Shown: positions 29,082 through 36,358 of the stretch, in pieces | Numbering within the stretch: the first letter of the stretch is position 1 | How the letters are laid out: each line of letters begins with the position of its first letter | Notes under the pieces: generated by a model | The model's input: only the letters and a program-made list of their open reading frames with translations | Databases searched by the model: none | Told to the model about the DNA's origin: nothing | Assembly (NCBI RefSeq): GCF_001693415.1 | Contig: NZ_MAKX01000001.1 | Span: 248,300-312,299, forward strand | Origin: Tenacibaculum soleae | GTDB taxonomy: Bacteria > Bacteroidota > Bacteroidia > Flavobacteriales > Flavobacteriaceae | DNA length: 64,000 bases | Reading direction: 5' to 3' | Made by a program: the position numbers and the translations under genes

Positions 29082-29136
29082 TAACCGTTTATTAAATTAC
29101 TATTAACATTAAGATAAAAGAAAAGAAATACTTTTG
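29082..29136 (+). promoter_or_regulatory. Pho-box-like repeats and promoter of the candidate small RNA
   Basis: TAAC at 29082, TAAA at 29093, TAAC at 29104 and TAAA at 29115 recur at exactly 11-bp spacing. TACTTTTG (29129-29136) is an exact TAnnTTTG -7 box and starts 14 bases after the last repeat. The same 14-base spacing is seen at the porin and PiT promoters. Confidence 0.5.
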
Positions 29137-29141
29137 ACACT

Positions 29142-29232
29142 CTTCTTATAAGAAACAAAGCCATTAGATAAATATTAGTTTTTGTCGACTATTTTATTAG
29201 GCTAACTGCCTTTGGCCGAGGCAGTTTTTTTA
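29142..29232 (+). ncRNA. Candidate small RNA with antisense match to the porin leader
   Basis: The stretch between a predicted promoter (-7 box at 29129-29136) and an intrinsic terminator (29204-29231) would give an RNA of about 90 nt. It holds no plausible reading frame. It starts with a small palindrome, TTCTTATAAGAA (29142-29153). Bases 29173-29187 are the exact reverse complement of 29283-29297, which is the predicted 5' end of the next gene's mRNA, 11-25 bases before its ATG. An RNA that pairs with and controls the porin message is therefore plausible. Expression is not shown; the start site is estimated. Confidence 0.42.
29204..29231 (+). terminator. Intrinsic terminator upstream of the porin gene
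   Basis: AACTGCCT (29204-29211) pairs with AGGCAGTT (29219-29226) around a 7-base loop and runs into six or more T. It lies 130 bases beyond the metallophosphoesterase stop, further than usual, which fits an independent short transcript ending here. Confidence 0.8.
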
Positions 29233-29235
29233 ATT

Positions 29236-29279
29236 TAATATCCTGTTAACAATAAGTTAACATTAGTGTTAGTTATTTG
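29236..29279 (+). promoter_or_regulatory. Pho-box-like repeats and promoter of the porin gene
   Basis: TAAT at 29236 and TAACA at 29247 and 29258 lie 11 bases apart; the last two units are GTTAACA-N4-GTTAACA, the 7+4 layout of a PhoB box. GTTATTTG (29272-29279) is an imperfect -7 box 14 bases after the last unit. The mRNA would start near 29285. Confidence 0.5.
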
Positions 29280-29307
29280 CAGCGACAAAAACTAATAAAC
29301 ATCACTA

Positions 29308-30510
29308 ATGAAGCTTAAAACAGCACTTACAATTGTAAGTATGTTTGCGATATCTTGTATGTATGCGCAGCAAAAAAACACTCCTAAATTCGGAAAAGGA
29401 CTATTCAATTTAATAGGTAAAGATAGTACTTGGTCGATGAATATCGGAGCAAGAATGCAATTTTTAACCATCGCCAAATGGGATTCTCATGCAGATGGAC
29501 TTTCAAACCCGTCTTCTTCATTTCTAGTAAGAAGAGCTCGATTAAAGTTTAAAGGTTTTGCTTACTCTCCTAAATTAAAATACAAATTAGAACTTGGCTT
29601 ATCTAACAGAGATATTGGCGGAGCTTCAGAATTTACAAACAACGCTCCTAGATATATTTTAGATGCAGTTATCATGTGGAATTTTTACGAAAATTTTGAG
29701 CTGTGGGTAGGACAAACTAAACTACCAGGAAATAGAGAACGTGTGGTATCTTCTGCAAATCTTCAAATGGTAGATCGTTCTTTATTAAACAAACGATTCA
29801 ATATTGATAGAGATATGGGCTTGCAATTAAGACATCATTTTAACTTATCAGATGACTTTATTGTGCGTGAAGTTTTATCCATCGCACAAGGAGAAGGTAG
29901 AAATGTAACTACAGGAAACCTTGGAGGACATGAGTATACTGCTCGTATTGAGGTTTTACCTTTTGGTAATTTTACTAGCAAGGGCGATTATAAAGGTGGA
30001 GATTTGAAAAAGGAAAAAACTCCAAAGTTAGCTATTGGTACTAGTTATGATTTTAACAACAATGCTGTTAAAACAAAAGGTAACCAAGGATCGTATATGG
30101 TACTAGATACAGGTGAGATGCACAAAACAAATATTACTACCCTTTTTGTTGATGCAATGTTTAAATACAAAGGCTTTTCTTTTATGGGTGAATATGCTTA
30201 TAGAGACGCCAAAAATCCTTTTGCAGTAAATTCCGATGACTCTATCGCTAGTATCGTTCAGGTTGGTAGTGGATTAAACCTACAAACCGGATACTTGTTA
30301 GGTAAAAACTGGGAAGTTTCTGGACGTTATACAAACATTAGCTTAGATAAAAAAACAACTGGTAAAGGTGCTGAAAATCAATATACTTTAGGGGTATCTA
30401 AATACATTGTTGGTCATAAATTAAAAGTGCAAGCTGATGCTAGTTATTTAGATTTAGGCCTTGGCACAAATGAGTTAATGTGCCGCTTACAACTTGACAT
30501 CCACTTTTAA
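29308..30510 (+). CDS. Phosphate-selective porin O/P-like protein
   Basis: A 400-residue outer-membrane barrel with a signal peptide (cleavage after SCMYAQ, about residue 21). WSMNIGARMQFLTIAKWD, FLVRRARLKFKGFAYSPKLKYKLELGLSN and the WVGQTKLPGNRERVVSSANL stretch are characteristic of the OprO/OprP family, and the chain ends LDIHF with a terminal Phe. In Pseudomonas these channels take up phosphate or polyphosphate. A PiT phosphate transporter follows after 72 bases, each gene having a Pho-box-like promoter, which supports the phosphate role. Confidence 0.9.
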   Translation: MKLKTALTIVSMFAISCMYAQQKNTPKFGKGLFNLIGKDSTWSMNIGARMQFLTIAKWDSHADGLSNPSSSFLVRRARLKFKGFAYSPKLKYKLELGLSNRDIGGASEFTNNAPRYILDAVIMWNFYENFELWVGQTKLPGNRERVVSSANLQMVDRSLLNKRFNIDRDMGLQLRHHFNLSDDFIVREVLSIAQGEGRNVTTGNLGGHEYTARIEVLPFGNFTSKGDYKGGDLKKEKTPKLAIGTSYDFNNNAVKTKGNQGSYMVLDTGEMHKTNITTLFVDAMFKYKGFSFMGEYAYRDAKNPFAVNSDDSIASIVQVGSGLNLQTGYLLGKNWEVSGRYTNISLDKKTTGKGAENQYTLGVSKYIVGHKLKVQADASYLDLGLGTNELMCRLQLDIHF

Positions 30511-30516
30511 AAAAGA

Positions 30517-30561
30517 TAACATAAACCTAACATAAGCACTAACGTAGTGTTTGTAAATTTG
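30517..30561 (+). promoter_or_regulatory. Pho-box-like repeats and promoter of the PiT-PhoU gene
   Basis: TAACATA at 30517 and 30528 (11 bases apart) and TAACGTA at 30540 precede TAAATTTG (30554-30561), an exact -7 box that again starts 14 bases after the last unit. Confidence 0.55.
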
Positions 30562-30582
30562 CAAAAAAAACAAAAATAAAAA

Positions 30583-32832
30583 ATGGGAGATCCATATATT
30601 TTAATGCTTGTCGCCTTAGCTATTTTAGCTGTCGTTGACTTAGTCGTAGGAGTTAGTAATGATGCTGTTAACTTTTTAAATTCAGCAATCGGTTCTAAAG
30701 CCATTAAGGTGAGGAACATCATGATAATTGCTAGTGTAGGTGTATTCTTTGGAGCGATTACCTCTAGCGGAATGATGGAAGTAGCACGTAAGGGGATTTT
30801 TAATCCAAATATGTTCATGTTTCAAGACATCATGTTCATATTTATGGCAGTAATGATTACTGATATTTTATTATTAGATATCTTTAATTCATTAGGTATG
30901 CCAACCTCAACAACAGTATCTATTGTATTTGAATTATTAGGAGCAGCAGTTTGTATTTCACTAATAAAAATCTCATCAAGTGACTCTCAAACAATCTCAG
31001 ATATATGGAATTATATCAACCATAAAAAAGCAATCGAAATTATTAACGGTATACTACTATCTGTTGTTGTTGCCTTTTCTGTTGGTGCTATTGTTCAGTT
31101 TATATCTAGACTAATATACTCTTTCAATTTTGAAAAAAGAGCAAACTATATAAACGCTTTATTTGGAGGTTTTGCAATTACTGCTATAACTTACTTTATT
31201 ATTATAAAAGGAATGAAAGGAACCCCTTTTTATAAAGATATAAAGCATTTAATAGAAGGAAACACACTATTAATTATTGCTGGAAGTTTTATGGTTTGGA
31301 GTTTAATTTCTCAAGCATTAATTAGCTTCTTTAAAGTAAACGTTTTAAAATTAATTATCGGAGTAGGTACATTCTCTTTAGCAATGGCTTTTTCTGGTAA
31401 TGATTTAGTAAACTTTGTTGGTGTACCAATTGCAGCTTGGAACTCATTTCAAGCATGGGAAGTTTCTGGCGTAGCCGCCGACGCTTTTTCAATGGGAATA
31501 TTAGCTAAAAAAGTACCTTCAAATGTTTATTTATTATTATTTGCAGGTGCTATTATGGTAGTTACATTATGGACTTCTAGTAAGGCTCAAAATGTAATTA
31601 AAACTGGTATTGATTTATCTAGACAAGGTGAAGGGCACGAAAAATTTCAACCAAACCCATTATCTAGAATAGTTGTAAGAATTGCAATGGGTATTAACAC
31701 AGGTATTTCTAAAATATTCCCTGCGAAAACACTTGCTTTTGTTGACACTAAATTTCAAAGACCTGTAATTGAATTACCAAAAGATAAAACTTTTGAAATG
31801 CCAGCCTTTGATTTAGTAAGAGCTGCTGTTAATTTAGTTGTTGCAGGTATTTTAATATCAATAGCAACCTCTATGAAACTACCATTATCTACAACGTATG
31901 TAACCTTTATGGTTGCTATGGGTACTTCTTTGGCTGATAGAGCTTGGGGACGTGAAAGTGCCGTTTATAGAGTTGCAGGAGTAATTAATGTTATCGGCGG
32001 ATGGTTTTTAACTGCATTAACTGCATTTTTAGCCGCTGCCCTTGTAGCCTACTTAATTAGCTTTAACATGGTAATGATTCCTATTTTATTATTAGTAGTA
32101 GCACTTTTAATAGGTAGAAATACATTAAAGCACAGAAAAAAATCGAAAGAAGTAAAAAAACAAATGCATTTTGAAAGAGCTGAATTAATTACAATTAATG
32201 GAGTGATTGAAGAAAGTGCTGATCATATTGCTGAAGTTGCGGCTCGTGTAAATAAACTATACACTAGCGTTGTTAACGACTTAGCAAACCATGATTTAAA
32301 TAAATTGCGTAAAACTGATAAGCACGTTGCTAAGTTAAATGATGAAATTGACGAATTAAAAGATGGAGTATTCTACTTTATTAAGTCTTTAGATGACACA
32401 TCTGTCCAAGCAAGTAGATTCTATATCTTAGTATTAGGATACCTACAAGATGTTGCACAATCTATTAGTTATATCTCTAGAGCAAGTTTTAAACATGTAA
32501 ATAATAATCACAAAAATCTAAAGAAAGGTCAATTAAAAGACTTAAAAGAAATTGACAACACCCTTTCTAAATTATTAGATGATATTAGTGCTACTTTTGA
32601 AAACAGAAGTTTCGATAATTTAACAACTATTATTAACGAAAAGAAAGAATTGTTAAAAGATGTTGCTGCATCTATCGAAAAACAAGTAGCTCGTATTAGA
32701 ACAGATGAAACAAGTCCTAAAAACACCACTTTATACTTTAGTGTTTTAATTGAAACACAGGACTTAGTCGCTGCTCTTATGAGTTTATTGGAAACCTATG
32801 AAGAATTTCATATAAGTAGTAAAAATGTATAA
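30583..32832 (+). CDS. Inorganic phosphate transporter (PiT) fused to a PhoU-like domain
   Basis: A 749-residue inner-membrane transporter. The two inverted PiT signatures are GVSNDAVNFLNSAIGS (around N26-D27) and FSGNDLVNFVGVPIAAW (about 270-286); about a dozen hydrophobic helices run to residue 530. The remaining 220 residues are soluble, helical and PhoU-like (DUF47 type), with ERAELITINGVIEESADHI and repeated three-helix pattern. PiT and PhoU-like genes are separate but linked in many bacteria; here they are one chain, so the regulator domain is tied to the channel. A bidirectional terminator follows. Confidence 0.92.
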   Translation: MGDPYILMLVALAILAVVDLVVGVSNDAVNFLNSAIGSKAIKVRNIMIIASVGVFFGAITSSGMMEVARKGIFNPNMFMFQDIMFIFMAVMITDILLLDIFNSLGMPTSTTVSIVFELLGAAVCISLIKISSSDSQTISDIWNYINHKKAIEIINGILLSVVVAFSVGAIVQFISRLIYSFNFEKRANYINALFGGFAITAITYFIIIKGMKGTPFYKDIKHLIEGNTLLIIAGSFMVWSLISQALISFFKVNVLKLIIGVGTFSLAMAFSGNDLVNFVGVPIAAWNSFQAWEVSGVAADAFSMGILAKKVPSNVYLLLFAGAIMVVTLWTSSKAQNVIKTGIDLSRQGEGHEKFQPNPLSRIVVRIAMGINTGISKIFPAKTLAFVDTKFQRPVIELPKDKTFEMPAFDLVRAAVNLVVAGILISIATSMKLPLSTTYVTFMVAMGTSLADRAWGRESAVYRVAGVINVIGGWFLTALTAFLAAALVAYLISFNMVMIPILLLVVALLIGRNTLKHRKKSKEVKKQMHFERAELITINGVIEESADHIAEVAARVNKLYTSVVNDLANHDLNKLRKTDKHVAKLNDEIDELKDGVFYFIKSLDDTSVQASRFYILVLGYLQDVAQSISYISRASFKHVNNNHKNLKKGQLKDLKEIDNTLSKLLDDISATFENRSFDNLTTIINEKKELLKDVAASIEKQVARIRTDETSPKNTTLYFSVLIETQDLVAALMSLLETYEEFHISSKNV

Positions 32833-32845
32833 TTTTTACTTAAAA

Positions 32846-32888
32846 TAATAAAAAAACCGAGTGAAGATTTCACTCGGTTTTTTTATTA
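32846..32888. terminator. Bidirectional terminator, perfect 20-bp inverted repeat
   Basis: 32846-32865 and 32869-32888 are perfect reverse complements around a 3-base loop. The GC core ACCGAGTG is flanked by seven A and seven T. It serves the convergent PiT and tesB genes. Confidence 0.9.
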
Positions 32889-32902
32889 ACTAAACTTTCG
32901 TT

Positions 32903-33769
32903 TTACTTTTTCATTGGTCGTATTAAACCTTCTTGTGCTACTGAAGCTACTAAAACACCTTGCCTTGTATAAATATTACCACAAGCAAAACCACGAGCCC
33001 CAAAAGTGTTAGGGCTTTCAATTGAAAACAATAACCAATCATCAAAATCAAAATCGCGGTAAAACCACATAGAATGATCTAAACTTGCCATTTGTGTATT
33101 CCCAAAATTAGCTACACTAGCATTCGGGTTTAAGCAAGCCGTTAAAATATTATAATCAGAAATATAGGTTAAAATTTGTTGCTTTAAAGCTAAAGACAAT
33201 CCTTCTGAATTTCCTTTTAACTTAAACCAAACATCAACTACAGGTGGCAAATCCTTTATATCAAGTGGATTTACAATGTGTACAGGTTTAAAATCTATCG
33301 GTCTTTCAATACTTAAAAAACTTTTTAATTTTTTAGGCAAAAAATCACCAAATTGATGTAACATATCTGTCCAACTTAATAACTCTTCAGGTTGCTTTAA
33401 GTCTTTTTTAATAGACATTTGATGCTCATGCCCTTCTTCTTTTTTATGAAAAGAACATGCCAATATAAAAATTGTTTTATCGTTTTGATGCGCTGTAACA
33501 CGACGAGTAGAAAAACTACCTCCATCACGAATAATTTGCACATTATAAGTTATTGGAACTTCTAAATTTCCTGCTTCTAAAAAATATGAATGTAGTGAGT
33601 GTAAAACACGACTTTCTTTAACAGTTCTATAAGCTGCATTTAACGATTGTGCTAAAACTTGTCCTCCAAAAACATTTGGACTTCCAATATCTCTACTAAT
33701 TCCGTTAAAATTATTGTTTCCAACAACCTCTAAGGTTAGTATATCTAATAATTGTTGAGTATTCTTCAT
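32903..33769 (-). CDS. tesB: Acyl-CoA thioesterase II
   Basis: A 288-residue double hot-dog thioesterase that releases free fatty acid from acyl-CoA. The N-terminal part has VFGGQVLAQSLNAAYRTV and LHSYFLEAGN, and the C-terminal half has ASLDHSMWFYRDFDFDDWLLFSIESP with the conserved Asp of the Asp-Thr/Ser-Gln network. Length matches E. coli TesB (286). It is followed on the same strand direction by no coupled gene; the upstream GNAT-like gene is 21 bases away, so both may share a transcript. Confidence 0.93.
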   Translation of the reverse strand: MKNTQQLLDILTLEVVGNNNFNGISRDIGSPNVFGGQVLAQSLNAAYRTVKESRVLHSLHSYFLEAGNLEVPITYNVQIIRDGGSFSTRRVTAHQNDKTIFILACSFHKKEEGHEHQMSIKKDLKQPEELLSWTDMLHQFGDFLPKKLKSFLSIERPIDFKPVHIVNPLDIKDLPPVVDVWFKLKGNSEGLSLALKQQILTYISDYNILTACLNPNASVANFGNTQMASLDHSMWFYRDFDFDDWLLFSIESPNTFGARGFACGNIYTRQGVLVASVAQEGLIRPMKK

Positions 33770-33790
33770 TTTATAAATTAGCTTATGCTA

Positions 33791-34981
33791 TTAATTCTTT
33801 ATTTTAAACGGGTGCTTTTCTTTAAATTCAGAAGGTTGAATTCGTTTTAAAAACAAACTTAAAATACGATTTGTTATTGTTTTTTTATGTCGCAAATAAA
33901 TAGTTAAATCTTGCGGAACAGCACCTACCGAACTTTTTATTTCACTGGCTGTTCTTCCAAAGTTTATCATAGTTACTTTTTTTTGGATTCCTATTAAAAT
34001 ATAATCATAGAGCATACGCTGATATATAGCGTATTCTTTATTAAGAGCATAATCTATCCCTACAAAATGTGCGTCTAATGAGTTTTTGTTAAAAACACCT
34101 GATGAAAACCCTACTAGTTTATCCTCTAACCAATAGGCCCTTAAAAAATAAGCAGCTCCTAAATTATCTTTTAATACTTTATAAGTATTGATATTAAAAT
34201 CTCCTAAATTAAAGCTTGATTTAGTAGCAACCGTTTTATATAACGTTTTCATTTCTGGCAATAAATCTTTAAGTCTTTCTGCAGTAATATCCTCAGTTTT
34301 TAAAGCCTCACTTAACTTTAAAGCTTTTTTTGCTTTTACTCTAAATTTTGTTTTTAATGCAGATAAATAATCATTAAAACCTATCCAAACATGCTCTAAC
34401 CTTAAAACCATATTAGGTTCTACATTAAATGAATTATAACCTTCATCATGCAGTTCATCAGTAATAAACAATGATTCCTTTTCAAAATCTTTTAGCATAA
34501 AAAAATCGACTTTATTCTGAGGTTTTAGTTTAGTAAAGTCAATAATCGCCTTAGCAATTTTTAAAATTATCTCATTTTTATTCTGATCATCTTTTATAAA
34601 AACGCCGTGTTCTCCACTTACAAAAGTATTGCCACAGGTAAGTATTTTAAAAGGTTTTTCTGGCGATAAAATTCTTAATTTTCTTCCAACACATTTTATC
34701 CATTCTACAATAGATTGCATGTTGTTTTGAACACTATCTAAATAAAAATCTACTATTTGAACTGTAGCAATTGCTACCGCTTTAGTCTCTTTAAATAGAA
34801 CAATATAAGCGAATTGTATCTTGGGGTGTGTTTGCTGTAATGCTGCTAAATATTTAGGATTATAATATAAATTTTCTGTGCAATTTAATTCTTGCCAAAC
34901 TTTATTTGGTATATCATTAACTGCATAAAAATATTTAACATTCAAAGTATGCTTTGTACAAGATAAAAAATTCACCAACAC
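33791..34981 (-). CDS. GNAT / FemAB-like acyltransferase
   Basis: A 396-residue protein without signal peptide. The C-terminal half has KALKLSEALKTEDI, FLRAYWLEDKLVGFSSGVF and VGIDYALNKEYAIYQRMLYDYI, the acceptor loop and pyrophosphate-like loop of BioF2/FemAB-type GNAT folds seen in Bacteroidetes. The N-terminal half is probably a second, degenerate GNAT fold. The substrate is unknown. The start is uncertain: there is no early ATG, and GTG at 34981 or the adjacent TTG or GTG codons are the options. Confidence 0.7.
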   Translation of the reverse strand: MLVNFLSCTKHTLNVKYFYAVNDIPNKVWQELNCTENLYYNPKYLAALQQTHPKIQFAYIVLFKETKAVAIATVQIVDFYLDSVQNNMQSIVEWIKCVGRKLRILSPEKPFKILTCGNTFVSGEHGVFIKDDQNKNEIILKIAKAIIDFTKLKPQNKVDFFMLKDFEKESLFITDELHDEGYNSFNVEPNMVLRLEHVWIGFNDYLSALKTKFRVKAKKALKLSEALKTEDITAERLKDLLPEMKTLYKTVATKSSFNLGDFNINTYKVLKDNLGAAYFLRAYWLEDKLVGFSSGVFNKNSLDAHFVGIDYALNKEYAIYQRMLYDYILIGIQKKVTMINFGRTASEIKSSVGAVPQDLTIYLRHKKTITNRILSLFLKRIQPSEFKEKHPFKIKN

Positions 34982-35026
34982 CTTTTTATTTTGGATGTAA
35001 ATTACTAAAAGTTTATGTAAACAATA

Positions 35027-35986
35027 TTACATAACTCCATTATTCCAAACTGGCACCTTTAAAAGCTTACTAATTTTCATCATATCACTTAAAATATACA
35101 TTTTATCTCCATGATTTAATAAGTTATATCTAATACCTTTATTTGTTATTAAATTTAACTCGTATGAAAAGTAACCTCCGGACGAACCACTTCCGGATGA
35201 AAATTTTTGCAATACTTGTAATGCATATACTTGTTGAAATTGTAAAATTTCGCCTCCAATAATAATTTTTCTTTTTCGAGTATGTATAAATACTTTTGGT
35301 GAAAACATGAACAACAATACTAAACCAATTAATAAAAAAGGGCCTCCAGAAGTAAAAAACAATTTTCCGCCTTTCATAAAAGTAAGTGGAATATCGTAAA
35401 TATGATAATACTCATAAAATGAAATCACAACATAATTTAATCCTATCAAGAAAAAACTCCAAGCAAATATTTTTGTAAACGAACTAGATGTTATTTTATA
35501 ACCTTGTGCTGTTTTTTTATATACTTCACTCGCAAAATTACTAGCAGAGTTTTCTAAAGCATCCCACGATATTTGTTGGCCAATTACATCATTTGTTGGG
35601 TCGTCAAAAACAAAATCTATTTGTTTGTTTTTAGGAGATGTTTTCTTTCTATTAGAGATATAACTTGTTAACACCATACCAATTCCCATAAATGCTAAAA
35701 CAAGTAACATTCCTCCTGTTTTATAAAACAGAAATTGCTCGTTACCGTAAACCTTTTTATGAACAGGCACAGTTATTTCTAATTTTTTAAGTAAATGCTT
35801 CCCTTTTGAACTTAGTTTTTTTTCTTGTCTTAAAGAATCTAACCTGTAAATGTCTTTTTGAAGCGTTATTTGATTATTATTATACCTATCGTATTTTTTT
35901 TCTAACTCAGGTACAACTACAAAAAATATAATTCCTAAAGGAATTAATAAAAAAAGCCAAGAACTTTTTAATGCTATCTTATTCAT
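35027..35986 (-). CDS. Membrane protein of unknown function
   Basis: A 319-residue protein with four predicted membrane helices: residues 8-25, 85-110, 170-192 and 205-227. A charged coil (28-70) lies after the first and a soluble C-terminal domain (230-319) follows. The C-terminal part includes a Gly/Ser loop (SSGSGSSGGYFSYELN) and a beta pattern like that of PH-type or DUF domains in membrane-bound bacterial proteins. I do not recognise a named family. It lies between a GNAT-like gene and a SemiSWEET gene on the same strand. Confidence 0.7.
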   Translation of the reverse strand: MNKIALKSSWLFLLIPLGIIFFVVVPELEKKYDRYNNNQITLQKDIYRLDSLRQEKKLSSKGKHLLKKLEITVPVHKKVYGNEQFLFYKTGGMLLVLAFMGIGMVLTSYISNRKKTSPKNKQIDFVFDDPTNDVIGQQISWDALENSASNFASEVYKKTAQGYKITSSSFTKIFAWSFFLIGLNYVVISFYEYYHIYDIPLTFMKGGKLFFTSGGPFLLIGLVLLFMFSPKVFIHTRKRKIIIGGEILQFQQVYALQVLQKFSSGSGSSGGYFSYELNLITNKGIRYNLLNHGDKMYILSDMMKISKLLKVPVWNNGVM

Positions 35987-36021
35987 TCTGTTTTTTTATA
36001 AACTTTTAAAATTCCTTTAGA

Positions 36022-36279
36022 TTATTTATATTTAAGCTTCATTATTACCAAAAATAATGAAGATACAGCTGTTATACTATTCGCTAAAATCATAGGTGTA
36101 CTTTTTAAATGGATTCCATAGATTAACCACAGTACAATACCTATAAAAAACACAGAATACATTACTAATGATAATCCTTCTGTAGATTTTGTTTTCCATG
36201 TTTTGTATACTTGCGGTAAAAATGACGCTGTTGTTAATGTAGCTGCTAACAAACCTAATACTTCATAAAAATTATCCAT
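36022..36279 (-). CDS. SemiSWEET family sugar transporter
   Basis: An 85-residue protein with three membrane helices, the size of a bacterial half-SWEET that works as a dimer. The motif FLPQVYKTWKTKSTEGLS, with the conserved PQ and the S-T-x-G-L-S turn after TM1, is diagnostic. WLIYGIHLKSTPMILANS carries the conserved Trp and Asn of the transport pocket. I chose the ATG at 36279 (MDNFYEVLG) over a TTG at 36297. The substrate is probably a sugar but cannot be read from sequence. Confidence 0.88.
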   Translation of the reverse strand: MDNFYEVLGLLAATLTTASFLPQVYKTWKTKSTEGLSLVMYSVFFIGIVLWLIYGIHLKSTPMILANSITAVSSLFLVIMKLKYK

Positions 36280-36297
36280 AGTATTTATTTTTATCAA

Positions 36298-36345
36298 AAA
36301 AAAAAGGAAGACTTTTTAAATTTCAAAAAAAGTCTTCCTTTTATA
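36298..36345 (-). terminator. Intrinsic terminator of leuS
   Basis: AAAAGGAAGACTTTTT (36302-36317) pairs with AAAAAGTCTTCCTTTT (36327-36342), a 16-bp stem with a 9-base loop. Read on the reverse strand it follows leuS by 17 bases and ends in a run of ten T. Confidence 0.85.
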
Positions 36346-36358
36346 CTTATCTTTATTT

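Larger units (their letters stand above)
29173..29297. repeat. 15-bp inverted repeat flanking terminator and porin promoter
   Basis: TATTAGTTTTTGTCG at 29173-29187 is repeated in perfect inverted form at 29283-29297. Between the arms lie a terminator and the porin promoter, so the arms probably end up on two different RNAs rather than in one hairpin. Confidence 0.85.
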
